64,000 nt of DNA from Acidipropionibacterium timonense (GTDB lineage: Bacteria; Actinomycetota; Actinomycetes; Propionibacteriales; Propionibacteriaceae), in contig NZ_LR027558.1 of assembly GCF_900605005.1 (NCBI RefSeq), forward strand, positions 951,408-1,015,407, read 5' to 3'. Below are positions 9,004 through 17,371 of this stretch, piece by piece. The position numbers and the translations under genes were made by a program. Under the pieces are notes generated by a model. The model did no database searches, was not told the DNA's origin, and saw only the letters and a program-made list of their open reading frames with translations. Position 1 is the first letter of the stretch, and each line of letters starts with the position of its first letter.

Positions 9004-10555
9004 CCAAAGCACCCCCCGACTCCCTCGACGCGGCATCCCTGACACGGCCCGCCACCTCAACGCCCTGACCGACCATCCGCATCGGCGACCGGCCCTCCGC
9101 CGCCGGTGCCGGTGCCGCACCGGCGGCCTCCGGGCCACCAGTTGGGCCCGGCACCGCCGAAGGGTCAGCACCCGAAGCCACCGACCCACCCGCAGATCCG
9201 GTGGGACCAGTCGGTCCAGCACCACTTGCCGCACCAAGCGACCCTGCCGGTACGGCGCCACTGGCAGTCCACGACGATCCAGCACCGCTGGCGCCCCCAG
9301 CCGATCCAGCCCCGCTGGCTGTTGCTGCCAGTGTGGCGCCACTGACTGAGCCGGCCGCTCCGGCGCCGCCAGGGGGTTCGGCTCCGGTGGCCTGTGCCGG
9401 GCCAGGTCCGTCGGCTCCGCCTGCGGCGCCCACCGGGCTGGCAGGGGTGGTCGAGTCTGTGGGTGCGGCAGTGCCGGTCCCTTCTGGCACGATGGTGGCC
9501 CCGTCGCTGTCGGCTGGCTGGCCGGTGCCTGTCGCAGCGGCGGCGCTGGTACTGGTGTGGCCGGTCGGGGCGGCCAGGGCGCCGGTGGCGGCCGTGCCGC
9601 CCTTGGCCGCTTTGGTTCCGGTGACGGCCGCTGAGGCTCCACCGGTCGAGGCCATGGCGGCCACTTGGATAGCCCCGGAGGCTGCGGCCCCAGCCGCCGC
9701 CATGGTGGCTCCGCCGGCGGCGGCCGCGCTGCTGGTCTCGGACGGCCCGACGGTCTTGACGAGGACAGGCAGCGCGACCAGGCCCAGGACGAGGACACAC
9801 AGGCCCATGACGAGTTGGTAGGTCGGTGAGGTCGAGGTGCCGCTCGTGCCGACGGCCCGGATGCCGATGGCGTAGATGATCGCCGCCACCGGTTTCCAGG
9901 CGAGGAACCCGATGATCCAGCCCAGCGACTCGTCCCACCACTGTCTGCCACGGGCTGTTGAGGACACGGCGGCCGCGAGCGGCCAGAGCACGACGAGCAC
10001 CATGAGCGCCGCCCCGCGCAGGAACATCAGGCCCATCTGCACCACCGAGATGAGCATGGCGATGATGCCGGTGCCGATCAGTGCCATGGCGCCGGCGGCT
10101 TGGCCCACCGATGCGACGTTGACCAAGGTCGAGGCGAACTTGTCGTTCTGCCCAGAGCTGGTGATGACCCAGGAGGAAAACTCGTCTCCGGCATCAATGA
10201 GCAGCTGGACGGCCACGATCCCGGCGCCGGACACGGCCACGGTACGCATGGCGGCTTTGAGGAGTTCACCCAAGGGTGCGCCGCGGCGGGTCCACACGGT
10301 TTGGGCGGCCGCGACCAGCACCGAGATCAGCAGCAGCGCCCCGACCCACGGGCCGACGAACCCTTGAGCCCAGGCGACCGGGCCCGAGGCGGCCCGCAGC
10401 GCCGGACTGGGCAGTTTCACCCATCCGGCGCCCAAGTCCACCAGGAACGTGTTGGCGGCCTGCGCCACCGAGTGCGCCATGGCGTCCAGGCCGTCCGAAA
10501 TGCTGCCCTGGACGAACTCGGCGACCTGACACTTCGGGTCCCAAAAATTGCACAT
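8996..10555 (-). CDS. VirB6/TrbL-like polytopic membrane protein
   Basis: A 519-residue inner-membrane channel component candidate. Residues 1-60 include an amphipathic region. About six hydrophobic segments follow between residues 65 and 270, with the conserved WWDESLGWIIGFLAWKP loop. The last 245 residues are a low-complexity tail of Ala, Gly, Ser, Thr and Pro with few charges. VirB6/TrbL proteins form part of the translocation pore and often have a long variable C-terminus. Its ATG lies nine bases after the stop of the upstream anchored protein. The tail is also repetitive at the DNA level (9200-9360), suggesting slippage-driven length change. Confidence 0.82.
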   Translation of the reverse strand: MCNFWDPKCQVAEFVQGSISDGLDAMAHSVAQAANTFLVDLGAGWVKLPSPALRAASGPVAWAQGFVGPWVGALLLISVLVAAAQTVWTRRGAPLGELLKAAMRTVAVSGAGIVAVQLLIDAGDEFSSWVITSSGQNDKFASTLVNVASVGQAAGAMALIGTGIIAMLISVVQMGLMFLRGAALMVLVVLWPLAAAVSSTARGRQWWDESLGWIIGFLAWKPVAAIIYAIGIRAVGTSGTSTSPTYQLVMGLCVLVLGLVALPVLVKTVGPSETSSAAAAGGATMAAAGAAASGAIQVAAMASTGGASAAVTGTKAAKGGTAATGALAAPTGHTSTSAAAATGTGQPADSDGATIVPEGTGTAAPTDSTTPASPVGAAGGADGPGPAQATGAEPPGGAGAAGSVSGATLAATASGAGSAGGASGAGSSWTASGAVPAGSLGAASGAGPTGPTGSAGGSVASGADPSAVPGPTGGPEAAGAAPAPAAEGRSPMRMVGQGVEVAGRVRDAASRESGGALDV

Positions 10556-10564
10556 GCTCGCCTA

Positions 10565-11257
10565 TCAGGGTTGCCAGCTGATGAATCCGGCCGCCGACAG
10601 ATCATTGACATGGGTGACCGGTGACGTGTTGGTCGGTGGGGCGACCACACCCCAGTCGTCCCGGGGCGCCGACCAGCGCACAGCCATGGGCCAGGCCGCG
10701 GTCACCCCGTCGAGCTGGAACGCCAGGGTCACCTGGTACTGGTCGGCGTCGACCCGGCTGATCTGGAAGCCCACGATCTGGGTGGCCGGCTGGGCCTGCT
10801 TGTCGGCGGCTGCGGCAATGATCCGCTCGGCGTCGGCGTTCGGGTACAGCAGTTGCTTCAGGGCAGCGTTACCGGCCGGCTCGTTCCAGGCCAGGAAGTT
10901 CGCGGCCGCCAGCAGGGCGCCGGTCGGAGAGTGCGCGAAACAGTGTGACACACCGCCCACGCGGGCCGGGCCCACCCCGTCGATCGAGGGCACCGACACC
11001 CCGTGCCCCACATCGATCCGGGCCGTCAACGGCCCACTCGTCGGGACCCTCTGGTCCCCGGCCGGCACCCCGCAAGCCCCCGTACGGGTCGAGGCTGAGG
11101 CTGCCGGGGCGGATGCCGTCGTGCCCGCCGCGGCGCCCGGCGCCGCCTTGTCATGCTGCTCGGCCAGCGACCAGAGCGCCATGACGGCCGCGGCGGCCAC
11201 AATGGCCACCCCGACCCACCCGGCACGACGCCACCGCCGCCACGTCGGCGAGCTCAT
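10565..11257 (-). CDS. Membrane-anchored transfer protein, VirB8-like layout
   Basis: A 230-residue protein with a basic N-terminus ([14 protein letters not shown]), one transmembrane helix (about 15-32), an Ala/Ser-rich linker and an extracellular domain of about 150 residues. The domain contains PTGALLAAANFLA, then two amphipathic strands and a terminal W-x-V strand. The size and topology match VirB8/TcpC-like proteins, which scaffold the mating channel through an NTF2-like fold, but I cannot confirm that fold by eye. ATG at 11257 overlaps the upstream stop (ATGA), placing it firmly within the operon. Confidence 0.7.
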   Translation of the reverse strand: MSSPTWRRWRRAGWVGVAIVAAAAVMALWSLAEQHDKAAPGAAAGTTASAPAASASTRTGACGVPAGDQRVPTSGPLTARIDVGHGVSVPSIDGVGPARVGGVSHCFAHSPTGALLAAANFLAWNEPAGNAALKQLLYPNADAERIIAAAADKQAQPATQIVGFQISRVDADQYQVTLAFQLDGVTAAWPMAVRWSAPRDDWGVVAPPTNTSPVTHVNDLSAAGFISWQP

Positions 11258-11535
11258 CCGATCATCCAGTTGACGAGTTGGACGGCTGCCCCGACCAGGA
11301 CACACGCGAACATGACCCAGCCCAGCCCACCGGCGGCCTCCTCGCCCTGGCCGCGGTGATGCTGGATCGCCATCCGGCCAGCCACGAGGATCACCCCGAG
11401 CACGCACAGGATCGTGACGATCCCGGCACCCCAGTTGAGGAACTGGTGAAACTTCTCCATGCCCGGCGGCATCGTCGGGGTAATCGGCGCCACCTTGAGC
11501 GGCAGGAGGGTCAGGGTCGACAGGGCACTCATCAT
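11254..11535 (-). CDS. Small two-helix membrane protein, VirB2/TrbC-like
   Basis: A 93-residue protein with two hydrophobic helices (about 34-53 and 69-90) separated by a short charged loop (HHRGQGEE). Small proteins of this layout lie beside VirB6/VirB4 homologues in conjugation loci and resemble VirB2/TrbC pilins, although in Gram-positive systems no long pilus is made. There is no obvious cleavable signal peptide. The start at 11535 overlaps the DUF6668 stop (ATGA). Alternatively it is a membrane chaperone of the channel. Confidence 0.65.
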   Translation of the reverse strand: MMSALSTLTLLPLKVAPITPTMPPGMEKFHQFLNWGAGIVTILCVLGVILVAGRMAIQHHRGQGEEAAGGLGWVMFACVLVGAAVQLVNWMIG

Positions 11536-12080
11536 GCGGTCCTCTCATCCAGGGTTCGGGCGATCTGCCCGACAACAGGGGGTGCCGGGCAGGGCTGGCC
11601 CAGCCGTAACGGCGGCAGCCACGGCATATGCCAGGCGTGCGGGTAGGTGCCGGCCACCACGTCCCGCAGATGCCGCAGCGGCACCGGCAGACGGCCCGGG
11701 GCGTCCGCGATGACCAGGAGACCGGCCAGGTCGCAGGCCAGGTCCCCGGCCGCCCACTGACACGCCGCGGCCCGGGCCGCCTCCAGCCCGTGCGCGTTCG
11801 AGCGGGCCACCACCAGCACGGCAGGACGGGCCAGAGCACCCACAGCCACCGGCCACAGGTGGCCGGCCGGACGCCACCGGGTCATGGCGGCAACCGTCGA
11901 CTCGCCGGCCCCACCATGGGCGCCCAGCACCCATAGGCCGCCCGACCACACACCTCGATGCCCCAACGGATCAGCGGGGGCCGGCACGCCCGGCTGACTG
12001 GTCCACGTGACCTGGCTGCCACGCTCCACCTCGACCAAGGCCGGGGCCGGCTCGTCGGCGACAGTGACCCACGGATTCAT
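11532..12080 (-). CDS. DUF6668 family P-loop-like protein
   Basis: This 182-residue protein has LWVLGAHGGAGESTVA at about residues 50-65, a deviant P-loop like those of MinD/ParA-type proteins but lacking the Lys before Ser/Thr. Hydrophobic strands (AVLVVARS, LAGLLVIADAPG) follow. Proteins of this type recur as the first gene of transfer operons in actinobacterial conjugative elements; no function is established. It is the promoter-proximal gene here: GGGAGG precedes the ATG at 12080, and the upstream neighbour is divergent. Loss of the P-loop Lys suggests it may not hydrolyse ATP. Confidence 0.72.
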   Translation of the reverse strand: MNPWVTVADEPAPALVEVERGSQVTWTSQPGVPAPADPLGHRGVWSGGLWVLGAHGGAGESTVAAMTRWRPAGHLWPVAVGALARPAVLVVARSNAHGLEAARAAACQWAAGDLACDLAGLLVIADAPGRLPVPLRHLRDVVAGTYPHAWHMPWLPPLRLGQPCPAPPVVGQIARTLDERTA

Positions 12081-12162
12081 GGTGTGCCTCCCTTCCACCC
12101 CCGGTGTGCACACCCGGCTGCACACCCCAGACACACGCCCCTGCCCGAAAGGACCACCGCTC
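12081..12162. promoter_or_regulatory. Divergent promoter region with a palindromic operator candidate
   Basis: This 82-bp gap separates the start of the minus-strand transfer operon from a two-gene plus-strand unit. It contains a perfect 12-bp palindrome, GGTGTGCACACC at 12103-12114, with a further TGCACACC half-like copy just downstream. A dyad in a divergent promoter is a plausible regulator binding site. Clear -35/-10 hexamers are not evident. Confidence 0.45.
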
Positions 12163-12438
12163 ATGGCCCGCACCCGCCACGACCGCGGCTGGCCGCCGAT
12201 CACCTGCCGTATCGACGGCACCGATGTCAGCCTCGATGTCGCCGGCGCCCACGCCACCTGGACCGCCCCCACCCTGGAGGCCGCCCGCACCCTGGCACGC
12301 GGCCGCCTCATCGCCCTCGCCGGCCACTTCCGTCGGCCCCTGAGCGCCCACCTGGTCGACCCCGACGGCACCTGGAGCATCAACCTGCACCCCGACGGCA
12401 CCATCACCGAACCGGGCACCACAGGACGGCGGCCATGA
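12163..12438 (+). CDS. Small protein of unknown function
   Basis: A 91-residue protein starting MARTRHDRGWPPITCRIDG. It has alternating short strands and one helix (TLEAARTLARGRLIALAGHF), then a LVDPDGTWSINLHPDGTI hairpin. No known family is recognised. An AAAGGA motif lies ten bases before the ATG. Its stop overlaps the next start (ATGA). It is divergent from the transfer operon and may act with its neighbour as a small regulatory or immunity module, which is speculation. Confidence 0.65.
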   Translation: MARTRHDRGWPPITCRIDGTDVSLDVAGAHATWTAPTLEAARTLARGRLIALAGHFRRPLSAHLVDPDGTWSINLHPDGTITEPGTTGRRP

Positions 12439-12659
12439 CCGGCCCCCAGCCCGAACTCGACGAAACCACCTGCCCGGTATGGGTCCTGACCACCCGGCCC
12501 GGATACCCCAGCGACCTCCAGCCGGCCGACCTGGCCTGGTACATCGACCACGACGCCGCCCTGGCCGCCCGCCGCCAGATCGACGGCGCCCGACTGTGGC
12601 GCCGCGACGTCACCTGCTTCACCTGCACCGGCCCCTGGACCCTCGACGACGACAACTAG
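12435..12659 (+). CDS. Small acidic protein of unknown function
   Basis: A 74-residue protein translated in overlap (ATGA) with the preceding small gene. It contains a CPVWVLTTRPGY strand, a DLAWYIDHDAALAAR helix and a CFTCTGPW pair of cysteines near the acidic C-terminus (DDDN). The single CxxC pair is too little to call a zinc finger. It is followed by a hairpin terminator at 12673. Function unknown. Confidence 0.65.
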   Translation: MTGPQPELDETTCPVWVLTTRPGYPSDLQPADLAWYIDHDAALAARRQIDGARLWRRDVTCFTCTGPWTLDDDN

Positions 12660-12672
12660 CCGCCTCACCGTG

Positions 12673-12693
12673 AGCCGATCACCATGATCGGCT
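12673..12693. terminator. Perfect hairpin between convergent genes
   Basis: AGCCGATCA / TGATCGGCT form a perfect nine-pair stem around a CCA loop. It lies between a plus-strand stop (12659) and a minus-strand stop (12710), so it probably acts in both directions. There is no T-run, as usual in GC-rich actinobacteria. Confidence 0.7.
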
Positions 12694-12709
12694 GACGCTG
12701 CACGCCCGC

Positions 12710-13837
12710 TCACGCCGCCACCCCCGAGGCCGTGCACGCCACAATGGTCGCCAGCCAGCGGGCCACCTGCGGGTCGGACTCGACCCTCTCACCAGCCCGA
12801 AGCCGCAACAGCACCGAGCGGGCCGGACCGCCCCGACGGGTACCCACCAGCAAACTCATCCAGGCGCTCGCCGCATCCGGACTCAACCCGAGCCCGGCCA
12901 GCCGGGCATCCCGGCGTGCCGCAGTGTGCCGGGCCGCCGCGTGATGATCGGCGGCCAGCTGGGCACACCGGCACGTCCCGGCCCACGCCAACGACTCGGC
13001 GACACCGGCCCCACACAACACCTGCACCAGACGCCGGTAGCCGACCGACGACGACGCCATGAGATCCTCTAGGCTCACCTGCACCGGTCCACTCGACTGC
13101 TCCCACGGCGCCGGCCCCGATGGGTCCTCCGGGCAGTCGAGGACCTCCCGGCGTGCCGCATCCTGCTCGTCGGCGGCCGCGACCTGCCGGGCTGCCGCCG
13201 TCACCGCATACCCCCACGGATTCGCCGCCGCCGCCACCTGACCCGGCTGCTGGCGCATGACCAGCCACAACGCTGTGGCCAGATCGGCCACCGTCTCGGC
13301 GGTCGTGGCGTGACCGGCCCGACGGCGCGCCACCCACGCCGCCCGCGTCGACGCGGTCGCCATGATCGCCGCCGGCAACCCCGCCGCCTCCTCACAATCC
13401 CAGCCGTCGGCCGCCACCGCCCGCAACACCGCACGCAGCCCGGCACCAGTCAACACATCACCCGACCCGCCAGCCAACACCACCTGCCCTCCGGCCCGCC
13501 CCCGCCGCTGCGACCCCGACACCACAGCCGGGGCCCCACCCTCGGACTCTACGGCGGGTCGCAGCGCCATGAATCGGCGTCCCAGACGCCAACACGTCGC
13601 CCCCTGACGGTTCCCCATCCGCCGGGCCTGCCGCTCCAGCCAGCCGTCCTGACACAACCGGGCCACCGTGCGCCCCACACTGGCCGTCGACGACCTGGCC
13701 ATCGACGCCAACGTAGGCCGCGACGCCACCGCCACCCCCGTCTCATCAGCCAACAACGCCACCGACGCCAACACCATGCGCGCCGCCATGTCCGGCACAT
13801 CGGCCCGCCACGCCCACGCCACCATCGCCTCCGTCAC
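12710..13837 (-). CDS. Winged-helix DNA-binding protein, plasmid replication-type
   Basis: A 375-residue protein whose N-terminal about 80 residues form a winged helix: an RMVLASVALLADETG helix, a PTLASMARSSTASVGRTVAR helix-turn-helix and a wing ending in GWLERQ. The layout matches another protein of the element at 20701-21879, so the two are probable paralogues. The middle is Ala-rich, and ANPWGYAVTAAARQ resembles conserved C-terminal helices of actinobacterial plasmid replication or regulatory proteins. The GTG start at 13837 overlaps the upstream stop (GTGA). It may be a replication/partition or transcription factor of the element; which one is not decidable here. Confidence 0.65.
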   Translation of the reverse strand: MTEAMVAWAWRADVPDMAARMVLASVALLADETGVAVASRPTLASMARSSTASVGRTVARLCQDGWLERQARRMGNRQGATCWRLGRRFMALRPAVESEGGAPAVVSGSQRRGRAGGQVVLAGGSGDVLTGAGLRAVLRAVAADGWDCEEAAGLPAAIMATASTRAAWVARRRAGHATTAETVADLATALWLVMRQQPGQVAAAANPWGYAVTAAARQVAAADEQDAARREVLDCPEDPSGPAPWEQSSGPVQVSLEDLMASSSVGYRRLVQVLCGAGVAESLAWAGTCRCAQLAADHHAAARHTAARRDARLAGLGLSPDAASAWMSLLVGTRRGGPARSVLLRLRAGERVESDPQVARWLATIVACTASGVAA

Positions 13838-14004
13838 CGCACACCCCCGACCAGGCAGCCGATCAGCACCACGCCAGCGCCACCCAAACCCGCCCCAGCC
13901 GCCACCGGCAACGACACCTGCGGCCACCGACGCGCCAGCCAGCCACCGGCGGCCAGCACCACGTCGACCCCCACCAGCAGGACCACCACAGCCGTCACGC
14001 TCAC
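13834..14004 (-). CDS. Small membrane protein
   Basis: A 56-residue protein with two hydrophobic helices (about 3-21 and 32-52) and a short basic loop (RRWPQ). The GTG start at 14004 overlaps the sortase stop (GTGA), and its stop overlaps the next gene the same way, so it is co-translated with the sortase. No homology is recognised. A role alongside the sortase or in membrane anchoring is possible but unproven. Confidence 0.55.
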   Translation of the reverse strand: MSVTAVVVLLVGVDVVLAAGGWLARRWPQVSLPVAAGAGLGGAGVVLIGCLVGGVR

Positions 14005-14663
14005 CTCACACCCTCCTGCTGACCGAGGGCGGTAGCGGTGACGATGAGGTTCTGAGACCACACCCGGTGCCCATCGGCGTCCACAGCCCGCCCCGCACAC
14101 GTCACCAACACCAAACGCCGGGCCCCCTCACGAGTGCGCCACACCCAGCCCGGAAGCCGGTCACGGGCCACCTGCTCCACATCAGTCACCACGAACCGGG
14201 ACCTGGCCGACCCGTCCACCAGCTCGACCAGATTGCCGGGCACCACCTGGTGCAGCCGCGCCAGCACACCAGGGCTCTGACCCACCCACACATGCCCAGC
14301 CAACGTGGTCGTGCCCGACGACGACCCCAACGGGGCCGACTGGCCCGCCCGACCCAACGAGTCCTCCGGCGGCCACCACGCCGCACCCTTCAACACCAAC
14401 GCCCCGGCCACATCAGCCCGGATACCCGCCGCCGGCACCAGCACCTGCCAGCCAGCAGACCTGGCTGCACCCGAAGGGGCCGCCGTCGGCCCCACCAGCG
14501 ACGGATGAGGATCATGGGCCGTGCGCGCCGCCGGAACCTCCAACACCCCGTCCACGCGCACCAACCCCGCCGGCACATGCCGCACACCCGCCCACACCAG
14601 GACCGCGCCACACACCGCCACAGCCACGAACGCCCACACCAGCCAGCCCGGCCGACGCATCAT
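14001..14663 (-). CDS. Class E/F-type sortase
   Basis: A 220-residue membrane-anchored sortase. An N-terminal transmembrane helix (about 8-28) is followed by the catalytic beta-barrel with all three expected residues: His124 in TTTLAGHVW, Cys189 in LVLVTCAG and Arg200 in GHRVWSQNL. Sortases attach proteins with LPxTG- or LAxTG-like signals to peptidoglycan. The large surface protein encoded just upstream ends with IHTGD, a hydrophobic helix and RRRRS, so it is the likely dedicated substrate. ATG at 14663 follows GGAGGGG; a TTG start three bases earlier is the alternative. A strong hairpin at 14708 separates the two genes, so each may have its own promoter. Confidence 0.85.
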   Translation of the reverse strand: MMRRPGWLVWAFVAVAVCGAVLVWAGVRHVPAGLVRVDGVLEVPAARTAHDPHPSLVGPTAAPSGAARSAGWQVLVPAAGIRADVAGALVLKGAAWWPPEDSLGRAGQSAPLGSSSGTTTLAGHVWVGQSPGVLARLHQVVPGNLVELVDGSARSRFVVTDVEQVARDRLPGWVWRTREGARRLVLVTCAGRAVDADGHRVWSQNLIVTATALGQQEGVR

Positions 14664-14707
14664 CAACCCCTCCTCGTCAAGTCGTTGTCAACTCGTTGAA
14701 CACGGTG

Positions 14708-14748
14708 CGGGCGGCGCAGTCCGTCTAGGCAAAAGACCGCGCCGCCCG
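14708..14748. terminator. Strong GC-rich hairpin upstream of the sortase gene
   Basis: CGGGCGGCGC pairs perfectly with GCGCCGCCCG, extended inward by GTC/GAC, around a loop containing an A-run. It sits in the 178-bp gap between the surface-protein stop and the sortase start, and would end transcripts of the upstream gene or limit read-through into the sortase operon. Confidence 0.6.
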
Positions 14749-14800
14749 CCCGATTCCCACGGCATGGTTGTGAAAGGAGGATCGCCGCAGGAGCCCGGCC

Positions 14801-14823
14801 CGGGCGGGTTTCCACGCCGCCCG
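14801..14823 (-). terminator. Hairpin just after the surface-protein gene
   Basis: CGGGCGG pairs with CCGCCCG around a nine-base loop, 19 bases downstream of the minus-strand stop at 14842. Together with the hairpin at 14708 it makes a double terminator after the surface-protein gene. Confidence 0.55.
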
Positions 14824-14841
14824 AGCCCGTCTGTCACGCCG

Positions 14842-17325
14842 TCACGAACGACGACGACGCACCGCCCACGTGCCACCGAGCACACCGACGGCCACCACGG
14901 CGATACCTGCCCCAGTCAGGCCCGCAGCCCCACCAGGAACATCACCGGTGTGAATCCCGCCACCCGACGCGGCAGCATGACCACCCGACGGAGCCGGCCG
15001 AGACACCGACACCATCTGAGCCGCATCAGCCAGATCGGTGTGCGACGCCACCTGGTTACCGCCAGCAGTCACCGTCTCGAACGCCACCAGCTCCTTGCCG
15101 GCATAGCCGGACGGGACCGTGAACGACACGTCCACCGTGCCGGACGTCGTGTCCGGGGTGAACTGGGCAGACCCCTTGATCCCGGTCGACTTACCCGTGG
15201 CCTTGTCCATGAGGACACCCGAGACCCGGTACTCGACACCCGGCTGAAGACCCTCGTAGCGGACCGTGTCAACGACCGTGCCACCCGTCGGCGCCAGCGT
15301 GTGGTCCTTATCGGTCTTGTCGACCGCGGTCGTACCAACCTTCGGGACCCACACGGTCTGGCTGTGATCGGACAAGTCCTTGTGCTCGGCCACGATCTTC
15401 ACACCATCGGTGAGCGTCTCGAACGCCACCAGCGCCTTGCCGGCATAGCCCGACGGGACCGTGAACGACACCTGGACCGTACCGGTCGAGGCAGTCGGGG
15501 TGAACTGGGCCGACCCCGTGATCCCGGTCGGCTTCCCGCTCACCTGATCGACCAGCTCACCGGAGACCGTGTACTGCCGGCCCGGCTGAAGACCCTCATA
15601 GCGGACCGTGTCCACCACTGTGCCGCCCGCAGCCAGAATCATGTGATCCCCATCAGCCTGATCGGTGGCCGTCGTCCCAATCGTCGACTGCCAGATCGTC
15701 TGATCCGAATCCTTGAGGTCCTTGTGCTCGACGATGACCTTGCCGTTCTTCGAGACCGTCTCGAACGCCACAAACTGCCCGCCAGCCGTACCGGCCGGCA
15801 CCTGGAACGTCACATCCACCGTCCCCGACGAAGCCGTCGACGTGAACTGCGCCGTCCCAGTGATCCCTGTCGACTTACCCGTGACCCGATCCATGAACAC
15901 ACCCGACACCTGGTAGGTGCCAGGCTCCAGACCCTCATACCTCACCGTGTCAACAACCGTGCCACCCTTGATCGAAATCGTGTGGTCTCCGTCGGTCTTG
16001 TCGACCGCGGTCGTGCCGACCTTCGGGACCCACACGGTCTGGCTGTGATCGGACAGGTCCTTGTGCTCGGCGACGATCTTGACACCATCGGTGACCGTCT
16101 CGAACGCCACGAGCTCGTGGCCCGCGTAACCGGACGGGACCGTGAACGACACCTGGACCGTGCCCGACGAAGCCGTCGGGGTGAACGTGGCAGTGCCCGT
16201 CACGCCCGTCGCCTTGCCCGTCGTCTGATCCACCAACTCGCCGGACACCCGATACTGCGTGCCCACCGTCAGATCGTGATAGGCGACCGTGTCAACGATC
16301 GTCCCGCCCGCAGCCACGAGCATGTGATCCCCGTCAGCCTTGTCCACCGCCGTCGTCCCAATCGACGGCGTCACCGTCGGCGTAGGCGTCGGAGTCGGGG
16401 TCGGCGTAGGCGTCGGAGTCGGGGTCGGCGTAGGCGTCGGAGTCGGGGTAGGTGTTGCTGGGACGGTCGCGCTGTCACTGGCGGTGAGCGTCTGCGACTG
16501 ACCGACCACGAGAATCCGCTGTGCCGCGCTATTGGACGGCTTGAGGAAGTTGACCGTCGTCAGCGGCGTGCTCACCGTAGCGGTGACCCTCGCCGGCTGG
16601 TCGAGCGTGCCGAACGAGGCCGTGGCGGTGCCGTCCATTCCGGTTCGCACCGTCGCGGACTGGCCGCGACCATCCTTGATGGTGACGTCCATGCCGTCCA
16701 CGGGCTTACCGGCACCGTTGACCAGCTTCACAGTCGCCTTGTACCCGCTGTTCAAAGCGACTTCGGCGGGAATATCGACCGTAAGCTTGTACGTGCCCGT
16801 GGATGCTCGTCGCTTCGCGATCGTCACCATCTGCTGGGCCAGGCTCGTCACCCCGGCAGCGTTTGCGCGTTCGAGACCGTAGCCGCTCGTGAGCTGGTAA
16901 TTGGGGTAACCCTGAATCGCATACACGGCTGCGTCGACCGCCGCCGCGGTCGTGTTGCTCGTGGTCGAACCCCACGTTCCTAGAATCCACGCGAGCTGGG
17001 CGATCGTCGAGGGCGACAACGCTGTGCTGTCATCGCGCGACCACGTGCCCGTGTTGCCCTGCGACGCGTACGTACCGCCCGCAGAAGCACCTTCACGATC
17101 AGGATCAGCGCAGTAGAACTGGCCCGTCCCGCCACGCGTGGTGTTGTTGAGACGGTACGAGCCGACCCAGCCATCACCGACCGACGTCTTCACGCCGACG
17201 TAGTGGGTCGTCGTCCCATTCCACGTGTACGTGTCGGCGTGCGCAGTCGATGGCACAGCCACCGCCATAGCCACCGACACCAAGGCCACAGCACCCGCCG
17301 ATAGCCTCATTCTTGCTGACCGCAT
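14842..17325 (-). CDS. Thioester/VaFE-repeat surface-anchored protein
   Basis: An 827-residue cell-wall protein. A signal peptide (MRSARMRLSAG... cleaved near AHA-DT, residue 29) precedes an N-terminal domain resembling TQxA thioester adhesin domains, with QFYCADPD and later AAVYAIQGY as the likely Cys and Gln of the internal thioester. A Thr-Pro repeat stalk follows (about 288-318), then four modules of about 114 residues, each with a VaFE signature (LVAFETV, FVAFETV, LVAFETL, LVAFETV), which usually carry isopeptide bonds. The C-terminus has IHTGD, a hydrophobic helix and RRRRS, a sorting signal suited to the adjacent sortase. GAAGGGA precedes ATG 17325. A role in attachment to hosts or mating partners is inferred. 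Confidence 0.88.
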   Translation of the reverse strand: MRSARMRLSAGAVALVSVAMAVAVPSTAHADTYTWNGTTTHYVGVKTSVGDGWVGSYRLNNTTRGGTGQFYCADPDREGASAGGTYASQGNTGTWSRDDSTALSPSTIAQLAWILGTWGSTTSNTTAAAVDAAVYAIQGYPNYQLTSGYGLERANAAGVTSLAQQMVTIAKRRASTGTYKLTVDIPAEVALNSGYKATVKLVNGAGKPVDGMDVTIKDGRGQSATVRTGMDGTATASFGTLDQPARVTATVSTPLTTVNFLKPSNSAAQRILVVGQSQTLTASDSATVPATPTPTPTPTPTPTPTPTPTPTPTPTPTVTPSIGTTAVDKADGDHMLVAAGGTIVDTVAYHDLTVGTQYRVSGELVDQTTGKATGVTGTATFTPTASSGTVQVSFTVPSGYAGHELVAFETVTDGVKIVAEHKDLSDHSQTVWVPKVGTTAVDKTDGDHTISIKGGTVVDTVRYEGLEPGTYQVSGVFMDRVTGKSTGITGTAQFTSTASSGTVDVTFQVPAGTAGGQFVAFETVSKNGKVIVEHKDLKDSDQTIWQSTIGTTATDQADGDHMILAAGGTVVDTVRYEGLQPGRQYTVSGELVDQVSGKPTGITGSAQFTPTASTGTVQVSFTVPSGYAGKALVAFETLTDGVKIVAEHKDLSDHSQTVWVPKVGTTAVDKTDKDHTLAPTGGTVVDTVRYEGLQPGVEYRVSGVLMDKATGKSTGIKGSAQFTPDTTSGTVDVSFTVPSGYAGKELVAFETVTAGGNQVASHTDLADAAQMVSVSRPAPSGGHAAASGGGIHTGDVPGGAAGLTGAGIAVVAVGVLGGTWAVRRRRS
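16379..16450. repeat. Three perfect 24-bp repeats encoding the Thr-Pro stalk
   Basis: The unit beginning GGCGTAGGCGTCGGAGTC occurs three times back to back (16379, 16403, 16427). Each unit encodes four Thr-Pro pairs on the minus strand, so copy number can change stalk length in steps of eight residues without a frameshift. Confidence 0.85.
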
Positions 17326-17371
17326 GAGTTTCCCTTCTGATCTACGAGATGGAAATGGAATTGGAGTCCGC

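Noticed and set aside
7383-9042. Plus-strand genes opposite the VirB4/SCO6880 region
   Set aside because: These open frames lack domains and oppose genes linked by four-base overlaps on the minus strand.
16379-16450. CRISPR or regulatory repeat
   Set aside because: The repeats are in frame and encode a Thr-Pro stalk.
14521-16983. 820-codon open frame on the plus strand across the surface-protein gene
   Set aside because: It is antisense to a gene with signal peptide, repeats and sorting signal; its translation is Arg/His/Asp-rich with no domain, typical of a shadow in GC-rich DNA.
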